Source: Chalara sp. BL73
Lineage: Eukaryota; Ascomycota; Leotiomycetes; Helotiales
Direction: 5' to 3'
DNA: 64,000 nucleotides
Assembly: GCA_918026815.1 (NCBI GenBank)
Contig: CAKJVC010000092.1
Coordinates: 1,178,001 to 1,242,000 of the forward strand
The position numbers were made by a program, and so were the translations under genes. Shown one piece after another: positions 1-11,316 of the stretch (position 1 is the first letter of the stretch; each line of letters begins with the position of its first letter). The notes under the pieces are model-generated. The model was not told where the DNA came from and made no database searches. It saw only the letters and a program-made list of their open reading frames with translations.

Positions 1-765
1 CCATATCCACGCTCGGCGCCTTGAAGAAAACTATAAGCGCATCGCCCTTAAACTCTCCCTTTTCGTCGGTGTATAATTTGATCCTAGGCTTCCCGGAATC
101 GATTTCCTCGGCAATCATACCGCACTTTCTAGAGAATTCGGAGGCAACCTCCTCGACTGTCACATCCGGGGGTAATCCGGTTACGTAGACGGCTGTATTG
201 GCGCGGGGTGGCAGGGGAGCCTTGGTTTTTTTATGTTTTACGGAGCGACCGCCTTCCTGGGGTCTGTTAGCTGGGCCGTACGCAGGAAGATTGGAGACAC
301 TATGAATGGAGAAGACTGAGGAGAACTTGAAAGTTGCGCGGAAGATTTGCACAGAGCATTGCTCTATCCTCAATTGCACACGCACTTGCATTTCAGCCGC
401 CACGAGTCTCGAGGTATAATTTTCTCTCCCAAACCGTCCTCGAAAATTCCTCAAGGTTCGCTCTAGAATGTAAAAAAAGGACTCACATCCTGGCCATTAA
501 CCCAGTCAGGCTTCCGCTTCTTCTTATTCTCTACGTCCTCCTCCACCCCCTCAACCATATAGGCCCGCTGCTGCTCCTCCAACAGCTGCTCGTCCAATAT
601 CGGCACCCACCTACTAATCCTGCTATCAAACTCGAACTCCGCGCCATCATCCTGCACCAACAAAAACTTATTATCGAGCTTGGAGAAGGAGATACGGTCG
701 TCGGCGTCGAACTCTTCGATGTTCGTCGGAAAGGCCGCTGCTGGAGGCGACCGGCTAGATTCCAT
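1..765 (-). CDS. CUS2: Tat-SF1/CUS2-type U2 snRNP-associated splicing factor (5' part, runs off window)
   Basis: Partial gene: exon 1 is 765-487 and exon 2 is 256 to beyond base 1. The intron 486-257 has donor GTGAGT and a CTAAC...CCCAG end, and the join keeps phase 0. Exon 1 encodes an acidic N-terminus with FSKLDNKFLLVQDDG and SRWVPILDEQLLEEQQ, like the start of fungal Tat-SF1 homologues. Exon 2 opens an RRM with the RNP2-like segment NTAVYVTGLPPDVTVEEV and then EEIDSGKPRIKLYTDEKGEF, typical of the first RRM of CUS2/Tat-SF1. The family helps U2 snRNA fold and join the prespliceosome in the nucleus. The second RRM lies outside the window. The family call is confident from the RRM signature. 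The exact acceptor is inferred from frame. Confidence 0.85.
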
Positions 766-1063
766 GTTGTGCTTCTGTATATGCAGCGTACACGATATTT
801 TGTTTGGTGCGGAAATATCGGTAGGCTACAGCGTAGTGTGTGAGCAGTTGTGGTGGTAGGGACGTAGTGAAGTTCACAAGACAAGGCTCGCGACCTTAGC
901 TTCCGCAGTAGCACCCCTGTGCAGCCTTGGGAGAGCTCCCCGCTCCATTGAGTTTAAGCCGCTTCACTGACACCCAATCATTCACTAAACGTCTACCGTT
1001 CAACTTTTGGTTAGTTATCAGTTTCTGTAAGCACTCAACCCTAACAAGTTAGTTCACCTACAA

Positions 1064-1190
1064 AGCAATGTGGCGCAGGTAAATTTTCCCACCCAGCAAT
1101 TCTTCCAATGTTAGCATACTAACATTATCATAGCGGAAGCGCGCCGGGCTCATAACCCGGAGGTCCCTGGATCGAAACCAGGCATTGCTA
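1064..1190 (+). tRNA. Initiator tRNA-Met (CAU) with an intron in the D loop
   Basis: Exon parts are 1064-1078 and 1134-1190, with a 55-base insertion at 1079-1133. After joining, every arm pairs: acceptor AGCAATG with CATTGCT (7 of 7), D stem GCGC with GCGC, anticodon stem CCGGG with CCCGG, and T stem CCTGG with CCAGG. The anticodon loop is CTCATAA. Initiator hallmarks are present: A1:U72, three G:C pairs at the base of the anticodon stem, and a T loop reading ATCGAAA instead of TTCRANN. B box at about 1170-1180. The A box (from 1071) is split by the insertion, which sits near tRNA position 15/16 rather than the canonical 37/38. Thymine runs follow. Whether the gene is functional depends on the insertion being removed. 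Confidence 0.85.
1079..1133 (+). other. Spliceosomal-type intron inside the tRNA gene
   Basis: The insertion begins GTAAAT, ends CATAG, and contains a perfect TACTAAC branch sequence at 1117-1123. The branch A is 11 bases from the 3' end. Its length (55) and layout match the pre-mRNA introns of the other genes here. It has no bulge-helix-bulge context and is not next to the anticodon, so it does not look like a tRNA-endonuclease intron. Splicing itself is not shown by DNA. Confidence 0.75.
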
Positions 1191-1204
1191 AAAGGCGACC
1201 TCTA

Positions 1205-1222
1205 TTTTTTTCTTCTTTTTTT
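1205..1222 (+). terminator. Pol III T-run terminator of the tRNA gene
   Basis: Two runs of seven T (1205-1211 and 1216-1222) begin about 15 bases after the mature tRNA end, as expected for RNA polymerase III termination. Confidence 0.7.
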
Positions 1223-2016
1223 CCCCCCCTCTTTTGGTGGCTCGTTGTTTGATGAGAGAAGGCGGGAAGAAAGGGATTGAATCACCTCAAACATTGTGGT
1301 AGGCTTGGTTTTTTATTTTGGTTTTTTTGGGTTTATGACTGAGGTATGCTTAAGCGAGAGGTTATAAAGCCTGGCGGGCTCTTCGTCTACATGAGATAGT
1401 GGAAACGGGATCACTAATCCTCAGCCAACTGTGTGACCCCACTAAAGTCGTCAATACTTGTCTCAAAAAGCAAACGGAATAAAAAGAAGACGGCAGGGGA
1501 GGAGGAATAGCCGAAATTGGTCTAGCTCCGAGATGGGCTGACAGTCCCTCTTTAGGCTCCCATTTAATTATATATATTTTTACGGTTCAATACTTTTACT
1601 TCCATCCTCTTCTTGATGTCCTTGGCCTATAATGCGGCAGTCTTGGCAGGCTGTGCAATATAATACAACGAACGATATGGGATTATGGTATTAATTTTCT
1701 GCGGATCTGAAAGCAAGACGGACTGGACTACGAGCGCCTTTTTCTCAAAATCAACCCTCCCAAGAAGAAAATTTCACTGATACGGAACATTCACGCGCAA
1801 AAGTGTACTATGCCAAGGCTCTCAACAACCCGTGTATTTGATGCGAGATCTAGCATACTCTAGATAGCCAACGGAATCCACAAACCCTTCCTTCAATATA
1901 GCTATCGGACCCATTTACAACCGTTAGGCTCCATAGAAACTGTGATACATTTGATATCAGAAGTGTGCCGAACACTAAACAGCGGAGCAAAAGTAGCCAC
2001 GGCCAACAAGTTGCGC
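1223..2016. other. Intergenic, nothing coding seen
   Basis: AT-rich spacer between the tRNA gene and the 3' end of the OPT gene. No reading frame with recognisable protein features. It contains the OPT 3' UTR region. Confidence 0.6.
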
Positions 2017-4779
2017 CTACTGTGGAATAGGGCAGAAATCCGGATAATTGGTCTCGCTATCGGCATTGTTGCCCCACCAGTTGGGAAAGGGTTTAGAAGG
2101 ACCACCCGCGCCGAAGACGGCGAAGGACAAGATGAAGAGCGCTGTGAGACTGGCGCCGTCGAAAGCGCCAGTGACCAAGTACGAGTAATCTTTGAAGATA
2201 CGTGGGCGGTAGTTTCGGAGGTAGAACTGAACGAAGAAGCCAGTAATAACTTGACTCAGGAGTACGCAAGTCTGGGACGCGTTGTATGGGATAAATCCAG
2301 CATACTGTATGAACTGGGGCATATTGATATCCGAAAATGAGAAGCCTCGGTATTTTGGAATAAACTATGAGCACTCGAAGTCAGTACGAAGAGACAGGAA
2401 AAAGCACTGATAACTCGATAAATTGGGTGCACTCACATATACGAAGACTCGGTGAATAATGACAATGCCGGCGCCAATAGCCAACCCAATTGGCACGATA
2501 TCGTACTTAGCGCCAGTTCGGTAGAGGTATCTGGCCAAGGCCCAAGAAGTTGCATTGGTATTATACGACTGGATATTCGCACCGCTCCAGGAAGAGTTTC
2601 CATTGCTATCAACAAGAAGCTCGCGATTGCCATTCACAATAGAGGTCATCACTGCGTAATTGACAAAGCCGCCTACAATGGTGCCATAGATTTGAGTAAG
2701 GAACATGGCACGAGGAGGTACCTTGACTGCGTCAACGGATCAGCATTTTAGTCCACGAATGGGTTGAAGTCATAGCACGTACGATATTCACCCATCTTCA
2801 GGTCATTGCAAAGGTTGACGGTGTTTGAGATGACATTGTGGGACCAAGCGGCAAAGTACATGTTACCAATGGGGCGGTTTGGAAGCATCAGCCCTGCCAA
2901 CATTTTCGACAGATTGTTCGTGGCAATACCATTGCCGTACCGAGAATAGAGCAGGGTGCTCTGCGATAACGTCAGAAAAAAAAAGATTGTATGTGGGAAA
3001 ACGGCTACTCACAAAGGGTGCGATTATAATTCCTAACAGCAGAGCAGCAACGTATGCCCAAACCGGAAGGGTAATGTTCTCCTTGACGACGACGACGAGA
3101 CCAAGAATAAAGCTGAAAATAAGCACGGCGACATACCAATACCATGGAGTCTCTTTGTAGTGCTCGGCCATATGTACATGGTGCCGATCGTCATAGCTCC
3201 CGGCTTTTGCGCTCTTGAATGCTCTTTTGACGTCTCCGCCCCAAAAGATTATGCAGTGCGTAATTAAGGCACCGATCTATGAAATGGTTAGTTCATGAAG
3301 AGGTAAGAAACAATATGCAATAAGCTCGAATACTTACGGCAGCATTCGCCATGAACATTGCGTATGCAAAACTCCCCGTAAGTCTGGGAATACCATACTT
3401 GGTCAAAGCATCCTTGTCGAGGATACCACCAACGAAGACTTTCGCGATTGGGTACGCTCCACCTTCCTCAGTTCGAAGCCGTGTGGACATGAATGGCTGC
3501 GACTTAGCATCCCAGGCATTGGTGTAGTAGATGCCGAGCATAGCAGCAAAGCAGATGACATAACCTGCCGCCGCATGTGCTTGCAATGGGAGAGGGAGAG
3601 AAGTGTTAAAGGAAGTGATCTGTAAGAGTTAAGTCAGTCAGCCCAGTTGCTTCAGAAGAGATGCGCCGTCTTACATATTGCCAGTCGAAAGATAGGTTGA
3701 AAAACCCCAGTCCTTCATTATTGAGGGATCCTCCAAAGAGATTTGTTAGTACAGCTGCTTTGCTACCCGTAGCGTGCATCGCGGCTAGGCAGGGAATGGA
3801 AACAGAGTTTAGCCACGGCCAAATGTAGGCAGGGAAGAACTCGTAAAAGAACATGCCCCCGAAACTGTACCAGAAGAATCGGAGAGGCTTGGAGCTTTTC
3901 AGGTCTTGCCAATGAAGTCCTTGGAGGGTCTTGACGGTGGGAAGAGTACTCCAGTAAACTGCATCGACATGCCAGACGGCAATGGGACGTAAGAGGCCAG
4001 CGACACCGTAGCCAAACAGCCCAATGGATATGGTACTCAAGACAATCGCGGTAGCGGTCAAAGGCAGGTCGTAGAAGAGGTCTTGTGCCGCAAAAACGAT
4101 GATGCTAGCGGAGGCATTGGACGCGGAAGTGGCGGTGATGGCACATATTGAGTGCTCTTTCAAACCCCACGGCCCATAATTGAAGAAGGAAGCGATCTTG
4201 ATCCATCGAGGGATATCACCTTGGCCGCCTTTCTCCCTCCATCGTGCCTCGAGTTTGTCACCGCGAGGGAGAATGTTGGACCACGCCTTGCCAACGAAAT
4301 AAGCGATGAGGACGATAAACGTGCCCGAGATGACCACAGACGTCGGTTTGAACTGGATGAAGAATCAGCATATATTTGGCGCGGAACCATTACAGCAACC
4401 AGATTTAACTCACGTAGTAAATCTGGCTCATGACAGCCTGGAAAGCCGAGAGACAAGTGGCCAAGAATAGACTGCGAAACGTGATGGCTGGATCGCCATC
4501 GTCCCGCATTGGCAGCAAGTGGGCAGCCGCATCAGCACCGGTGATAATGATCACGTCGTCACTGTTGTTGTCCTTGTTACCGTCCTCGTCGATCTCGTAC
4601 TGAGGGACCACGGCGGGAGCGGCCTTGATCTCACCGTCGAGCGCGCCCAGCTCGGTGTTGTCAACTGAAGGGCGGATTTTCTCGTTGATGGCCCCATGGC
4701 TAGGCACCGGGACGACCTTGCCCTCGACCGGGTTGAGGGCGCCGACGACGATCGACTCGGCGTTAGGGGCGTTTGCCAT
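2017..4779 (-). CDS. OPT-family oligopeptide transporter
   Basis: Seven coding exons: 4779-4414, 4352-3675, 3619-3338, 3276-3013, 2960-2783, 2726-2437, 2364-2017. The phases join to give 801 residues, a normal length for the family. The protein has a hydrophilic acidic N-terminus, then many membrane segments. Family hallmarks include AYFVGKAWSNILPRGD, YGPWGLKEHS, the NLFGG region, TPWYWYVA, the loop MLPNRPIGNMYFAAWS, and GEYLKVPPRAMF across an intron. The C-terminus has PKYRGF and NWWGNN as in fungal OPTs. These are proton-coupled importers of small peptides or related compounds at the plasma membrane. The start at 4779 is chosen because upstream residues from 4833 are not family-like. The exact substrate cannot be read from sequence. 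Confidence 0.93.
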
Positions 4780-4833
4780 TATTTTGCTTTTGGCGCAGAA
4801 GCAAGCAGCAGAGGGGCAAACTATGGGAAGCAA

Positions 4834-6589
4834 AGCAGCCTGTCCTGCCCTTGGCGGTGGGCGACTTTATACGTCTTTTCCATCAGAAGCTGCATGCTGC
4901 TGCACATGGCTAATTGGAGTGTGTGATTGTTGTTACCATAGCTATCCGGCATTCGATGATGCGATAAGAGTCGAGGATTCGCAAGTCGTATACCTCAAGT
5001 TATAGTGCACGCTATGGCCTGCCAATCACTAGGCTCCGCTTAAGGCTTCAGGGGTCTGCCAAATTGAGCTTCGATACTTTGCACTACAGGTGCTACGCAG
5101 CTTTAGGAAGGTTCTTAATCGTGTAATGCTAGAGGCGGATCGCTGCGTTCAATGAGGTGATAAGGACTTTCCTGATGCAGCACGCGAACTGGGATATCGT
5201 GCGAATCGGTTTTTGCGCGTCACCCTACTCTACTATTGTATAGCGTCCTGTATCAAACCACATCTTCTAGAAGCCTTCTATTTGTCGATCTAGAACCCCC
5301 CTCTTTCCCCCAAATCCATTTCTAGAAACACGCAGGGTCCTTTTCCAATCCATACTGTCGGGAATCCTTCCCTGTGGCGCATTTATTGGGAATAGCGACG
5401 GGAAAGTGCCGGCTCTGGTGGTCATGATCAGTACGAGTATCGCCGCCCAGCCTGTCATCATCATATTTGTTGGTGGCGTCGACTAGCATGAGCAGTAGAT
5501 AACGGAGAAACCCTCGACTACGCAATGCTGTAGGTTAGGTTGTCGCAGAACCGCAAACAGCCTTCCGTGGCGGTATGCCCCCCTCGATGTCGGTGGTGCG
5601 CATATAACCTTGAACCTTGAACCTTAGCCTACAGATTGACAGCCGGGTAATCCGACGCCGTTCTCCCATCTGCCTTCGCCATTACTGATTGTGTGTTGAC
5701 TGATACCTGCTTATCGAACGAGGCTGCCGGCGCGATGGGCTATGGCCATGGGAAGTTCCACGACGGTGGCGAGGAACACAAGAGGTTTGGTCATACGGGG
5801 TTTCTCCAAAATGACAAGACGTTAAATAAGTAGTGGCGCGCACATCCACGGTCCACGGCGCACACAAGCACCGTTGGCACAGCTTGGAAATCCTTAGCTC
5901 CGGTCTTGGGGAAGCTTATTTTGAGCTCCATTTTATTTTATCATTCTCAAGGATTTTCCATGATCCATTGCTCTGTTGTTTTTTTTCAAGATCCGAAATT
6001 GAAAATCAACAGTTAGTGAACATCCCTGAAAATCGCTCAAGCGTCACGTGGGGGGGTTGCTTTCACCACCCCTCCCCCCCACGATCCCCCGGCCCTGTCG
6101 TCTCTCACGCAAGTCCCGAGTGTCTGCGTGCCATCCCAGGGCATCTCTAATTAAGGGCACCACAAAGTGAGGTGTGCTACACCGATGGGGCCTGTGGGGA
6201 CGACTCGTAAGGACTTGGAGACGGCGAATTAAAGGCGCTTTGCTGCGATAAGCTAACGTGTGAGGAAGCCGGGGTTTACCAATGCAGCTGCAAAGATAGC
6301 ACAGTATATCACACCAATTCATCACTACTAATGTAAAGTTCTCGTTCACTTTCATTTGCCGTTAAATGTAAATGCACATATCGAGATTAGATTCGTAATT
6401 GTACAAGGATCATTATCCAAACGTAATATTTGTTTGTCCAATATGTGTCTATCTTTCCAATTCATACAAATAACTATGCACTATAACATCTAAACCACAA
6501 TCATGTGCTCGCTCAAACGCCAGTATCCCAAGCAAAACCGTCTTCTGGAGCAAATTCATCAGTATCATAGCATTCGAATGCAAAAATCA
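4834..6589. other. Long intergenic region, no gene supported
   Basis: About 1.75 kb upstream of the OPT gene and downstream of the DUF3405 gene. It holds CT-rich and GC-mixed stretches, a tandem ACCTTGA motif near 5608-5625 and a CACGTG beside a G-run near 6046-6056. Open frames here are short and lack family features. It probably contains the OPT promoter. Confidence 0.5.
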
Positions 6590-9088
6590 TCAGGCAGAAG
6601 GGTCGCTCTCCGGAATCTCCTGTTCCTGCTTTCTTTCTTCAACCGCAAGCTCCACCCCCTTTACCGGGTGGATCAACATCGGCGGCAAGCACATCCTACC
6701 TTCGCCGCCTCTCATATCATTGACACCTCCCTTGCCGGTTCTCCCTTCGTCGGCCTCTAACTCGAACTGCTCTCCGCCTTCATTGTTCACTTTGAGTCCT
6801 AACCATCGACTCCATAGATTCGGAGCAAAGCCTGCATTGTAGTACCACGTCATGCCCAGCAGATTATGTTCTCGTTCGCCAAATACGCTTGTCCTTGCAC
6901 CACCAGTGGCGCCATTACGACCGGCGTTCATGATAGAGGCGAGATATGCGGTTGGCCATGCACGGTCCACGAACATCGGGTGTGGCACGTAGACAGCTTT
7001 GTATCCGTGATGTAAAGCAGCGGTGGGTGCCCACATCTCAGAGAATGCGTGGTGGTTCTTGAATGCTGTCTCGCGGTGCATCGTCATCAACAACTTCCTC
7101 GACATGCGCGAGCTGGTCACAATAGCAGCCCGTCGTGGTGGAAGACCAGTGCTAGTATTATACCCCGTGATGTCTTTGGCAAAGAACCAGGTCGTGTCTT
7201 GCGGGTCAAAGATCGGGTTGAAAGTTATGAGATCTGCAGCTTCTCCAATCCCCCAAACGTACTTGTCACGCTCGTAGGTTGTGAGCGGCTTTGGATCATT
7301 CTCAGTCTCAAACCAGTCCTCTTCATCAACCGGCCGTTCCGGGCCCCAAATTGGTTTATCGGATTTAGGACGTGGAGACTTGGAACCTTTAATAGGTGCC
7401 CAGATGTTAGTTGGGTCATCAGCGCCCATTTCAGTTTGCACGCGGACCATTTGTTTGAAGTCATCCCAGGTACCATGGACCGATGGGATATAGAATCTGG
7501 CATTTCGCTCCCATAGTCCTTTCCGTGGTTGCTGTTTTGTCCAATTATCGATCTGAGAGAACAGATTGTAGTAATGGCCGGTGTACCGGATGTCAATCTC
7601 CCAGTGCCAGAAGTAGTCATACTCAGGATGTTTATAGGCAAAATGTTGCATGGCCATCTGCAGTCCTCTGTAGGAGCCGTGAGCAGGAAGTTCAGGACCA
7701 CGAACATAGTTGTCATAAATGCCTTGGTAGAGCATGAGCATTTGTGTTACGCTCCATAGAGTGGTGATGCCATGAAACTCCTCAGGGACAGAGTTCTTCA
7801 AATGCTCCTGATAAGCATCCTCGTCCGCCCAGACTGGGTGCTTTGCCTCATCTTTGACTTGTATAAGTAAATGCACATCATACTCCCCACCAGACCCTAG
7901 CGAAAGCTCAGATATCATCGCTCTTAAATGCAATACATCCTCCTCGCGGAATTCAAAGTCGTCCCATACGCGGATGACTACAGCTGTGCGAGATAGAAGC
8001 CTTCTCTTGATCTCCGTTGGATTAGAGTCCTTGTCCACCACGGATGGTCCATCTCGCTTTTCTAGCCCTCCGTCAATGACCGAGAATGTTTTAGATTGCT
8101 CAATAAAAGGGCTCCTTTGCTCGAATCGGGCTGAATTTGCCTTATAACATCGTTTTTGGGCGTCAGCCCAATTGACGTTCTTGTAGTCGACCTGTTTCGC
8201 ACCAGGGCCCCAGACGGATCCTGAGCCTGCATCATCACCACTCTGGCCGACTCCTGTGCCGCCACTTCGCAGACTGTATCCGTAGCCATATGGGCCTAGT
8301 CTTCCAAATCGTTCGAAGCAAATATCTTCTGGTAGTCCAAGTAATTCATAAGAACCCATTACATTCTCTGGAAATCCACTAGGTCTACCTTCATAATATT
8401 GCAGTTGTGGGATACGAATGGTGTTCTCCCCATCGAGAAAACATTCTTGAACAGGAGCGTACTCTAACAGATATTCTTCGGAAGTGTGGTTGCTATATGC
8501 AAGAAAAGGCTTGCTCGAAGGCAGATCTCGTGCAGGCATTTCTGTATTGGAGGTGTTAGGAGGCCGTACCGGTTCATCGTCCAGAGTAGGGTATTCGGGT
8601 GTATTCTCTGATGACGAAACCAAAGTTCGAATGCCTCCGTAATAGCGCGTCAGGAAGTCAAAATTCTCCCACGGTGGAGGGGGAGGCGGTGTTGATTCTC
8701 TATGTTTCCCAAGCTCGACTTCCCTCGAAGACACGATACTCATTCTTACCAGACTCAGCATGAATATTATTAGGGTAGAAATTAGTGCGCAGCACATATA
8801 TCTCATTATTCTGTTTGGGATTCGGTAGGGTGCAGGTCTCTGGGGGCCATGGGAGGCTTTCCTCCGTAGCATCGGCCGGTGCGACTCGTATGAACCTGAG
8901 GTGTCTCTTGATGACCCAGGTGAAGAGGGATAGGAGGAGTAGTCGGAATCATCTTCGGAGTCGTCTGAGTAGCTATACTTTTCCTCGTCTTTAGCTCTCG
9001 GCCTTTCGTGGATTGGAAGCTCAGAGTATTGTGACCGCGGCGATCTTTTGGTGACGTTTAGAGGATTAAATGAACTAAAGCCTGCCAT
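6590..9088 (-). CDS. DUF3405 family protein, type II membrane, glycosyltransferase-like
   Basis: A single exon of 832 residues. The start MAGFSS at 9088 is preferred over an in-frame ATG 36 codons upstream because homologue-like sequence begins there. Residues 1-95 are polar and Ser/Asp-rich. Residues about 96-118 (around CCALISTLIIFMLSLVRMSIV) form one membrane anchor, followed by a Pro run and a large lumenal domain. The DUF3405 core is visible: VVIRVWDDFEF, YDVHLLIQVKDE, GSYRGLQMAMQHFA, YDYFWHWEIDIRYTG, then MHRETAFKNHHAFSEMWAP. The WHWEIDIR stretch resembles an acidic metal-binding motif of GT-A-like folds. The topology and motif suggest a Golgi glycosylation role, but the family has no firm function that I know. 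Confidence 0.9.
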   Translation of the reverse strand: MAGFSSFNPLNVTKRSPRSQYSELPIHERPRAKDEEKYSYSDDSEDDSDYSSYPSSPGSSRDTSGSYESHRPMLRRKASHGPQRPAPYRIPNRIMRYMCCALISTLIIFMLSLVRMSIVSSREVELGKHRESTPPPPPPWENFDFLTRYYGGIRTLVSSSENTPEYPTLDDEPVRPPNTSNTEMPARDLPSSKPFLAYSNHTSEEYLLEYAPVQECFLDGENTIRIPQLQYYEGRPSGFPENVMGSYELLGLPEDICFERFGRLGPYGYGYSLRSGGTGVGQSGDDAGSGSVWGPGAKQVDYKNVNWADAQKRCYKANSARFEQRSPFIEQSKTFSVIDGGLEKRDGPSVVDKDSNPTEIKRRLLSRTAVVIRVWDDFEFREEDVLHLRAMISELSLGSGGEYDVHLLIQVKDEAKHPVWADEDAYQEHLKNSVPEEFHGITTLWSVTQMLMLYQGIYDNYVRGPELPAHGSYRGLQMAMQHFAYKHPEYDYFWHWEIDIRYTGHYYNLFSQIDNWTKQQPRKGLWERNARFYIPSVHGTWDDFKQMVRVQTEMGADDPTNIWAPIKGSKSPRPKSDKPIWGPERPVDEEDWFETENDPKPLTTYERDKYVWGIGEAADLITFNPIFDPQDTTWFFAKDITGYNTSTGLPPRRAAIVTSSRMSRKLLMTMHRETAFKNHHAFSEMWAPTAALHHGYKAVYVPHPMFVDRAWPTAYLASIMNAGRNGATGGARTSVFGEREHNLLGMTWYYNAGFAPNLWSRWLGLKVNNEGGEQFELEADEGRTGKGGVNDMRGGEGRMCLPPMLIHPVKGVELAVEERKQEQEIPESDPSA

Positions 9089-11316
9089 TTTGGCACTGTG
9101 TTCGAGCGAACACAGAGGAATGTGAGGCTCAGTTTCAAGAATGTGGTGGAATCTGATAGGGCTCGTGAAATTGGTTTCGTACTCCAATGTGCTCAATTCA
9201 TGAAATCGTGGTGCTCTTTAGCAAACACAGGAATATAATAATTGTGAATGATTTGAATTGTGCGGTCCACGTCAAACTTACTCCAAAAACCAAGTTCCTC
9301 TCTCTTGATTTGTGGTTGCTACTGGCAACACCCAAAACAAAAACAAGCTGGGGGGTTTGGGAAGTGGTAGCCTTGCAGGATACTTGCCCCACACAACCCA
9401 ATCGGAATGCGACGTCATGTTCAGCCTTGGTTTTCGAATTGTATATAGTAGAGAATGAAGAACGATTTATTTCTTGACTATCCATCAACTTTGAAGGAAG
9501 TTTGATATAGCAGAATGCTCCGCCAGTTATCCTGGGATAGAGGGTCCCTTTGGAATTCGATATGAGCTCGTCAGGTTCGACTCCACTCGAGATATCCCAC
9601 ACAACACACCAAAAAAACCATCCAGTTCAATCTGTGGATCCGACAGCGCATGCACCTGCATTGCATCAGAGCTTGTCACCCAATACAGGAATAAGATGCC
9701 CAATCTAGAACAGGAGGCAAGAGCAAGTCGGATCAAACCCAGCTGCTTGACTTACTCTCCGGTAAGGCAGCGCCAGGAGGTTGCGGCATAGTACCTACGT
9801 GTTACGTTTGTTTAAAAAGAAAAACAAGCTGAAGAGCATTTACGACAACATCCAGTTCCTCGTTATCGCACAACACCGAACGCCAAATTGATTGAATAGC
9901 CTGATCGCCGAACTTCCATTTTGAAAGACCGCATAGAGATTGGAAAGCGAGGCATTGGATAATGGGTACAAAAAATGGCCGGATCGAGACACAACAAAGC
10001 CTGGATACGATAGCAACGCATGGGCTGAAGGCGGTGGACACAAAAGCTGTCATGCCTGGTGACATATCTGGGTTGGTTTCCTTGGACTGCTTTTCACTGG
10101 CTGTCATCGGCTTTTCCCCGTCTGACTAAGACGAAATGGTGGCAATGATGGCACATGACGTGGCTCCTTATTGGCACGGCATTTATGCCCCTGATGGCTT
10201 TTGTTCCTGTCGAGCTGCCACGATACTTGCATGCAATGCAGAAATATTGCTAACTACTCCATTTTTGCATAGAGTGAGGAGCCGAATTGACTTTGCTAAC
10301 AGCAAGTATTGTATATCGATACTGGCGAGTGGGGAGCTCTTGGCCAAATATTATCCTTCAGTAATTTGCCGCTTTGAGGATCCAGCTCGGGTAACAAGGT
10401 TAAGCCTCAGGAACTTGAGGTAATATCATATATTCCATTGGCCAGCCGGGCAAGCAGCCGACTTTGCCATTGAAAGATGATAATTCATGCGGCCGCTTCT
10501 TGGGAGGCTACATCATCCGACCAGCTGTGCTGTTTTATCGTTTCCTTTTCCATAAACTCTGTAACGTAAGAGCGCTTCTGAGCCAATTGCATCCGGCTTT
10601 TCTGCCCGTCAACTGACGTTTTGTTGACGCCTCTGTCTCCTGAGCACCAATTCAGCGTCCGATCGCGGGAGTGACGATGTTTTGTTTTCCTAGGATGCTT
10701 TCCTCCGTTTGCTGGGCCCTTTTTCTCCTCATGTTGGTTTGTTTGAGAAGTCACCGCTCACCCTCCCATGAGAGAAAGTGGGCCGCTAGCTAAGAGAAAG
10801 GTTTCCAGCTCTGCACACCAAAAGTATTTAGTATCTCCAAGACCCCCCTTTTTTCCATCTGGAGCAGAGTAAAACAAATTACATCGTGCAATCCTCAAAA
10901 CATACAACTCTTTTCTGGTCTCAAAACTCCATATCAACTTAACTTTGGTCCCCACGATATTCGGTATCTTAGATAAACGCCCATAGCTAGTCATTGTCTC
11001 TCACTCTGAATTCCAATATCAGTTCGAGGTCTAGTGCCTTCGAATTTCCCTCATTGAACCTCTTTTATATTGGGTGAAGGCGTGCCCTGCTATAGTCTCA
11101 ATCTCTCTCTCTCCCCCAAAAAAGACATCCTCTTCTCTGATTTCTGCATGGGCAGTTTCTCCTTGACTACCGTCCTTCTTTGAGCTCTTGCTACTCTTTT
11201 AGGCATTGTAGCTACTGAATGTGATAGGCGTCGCCCATCTTTACACGAAACCCCGAATCAACAGTGAGTAATCCTTATACCATCATATTGTCAACATGAC
11301 TCATTCATTCTAGACC
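9089..11316. other. Intergenic region of 2.2 kb, no gene supported
   Basis: Several short open frames occur, for example near 9198-9602, 9802-10107 and 10485-10754 on the minus strand, but none shows a domain, signal peptide or convincing exon structure. A pyrimidine-rich tract at about 11099-11120 just before the next gene is typical of a fungal core promoter. Confidence 0.5.

Noticed and set aside
1079..1133. Canonical tRNA intron explanation for the insertion
   Set aside because: Position is in the D loop rather than next to the anticodon, and the ends and branch are spliceosomal in type.
9198..10754. Several minus-strand frames in the 9-11 kb gap
   Set aside because: None forms an exon chain or shows a domain; treated as non-coding.
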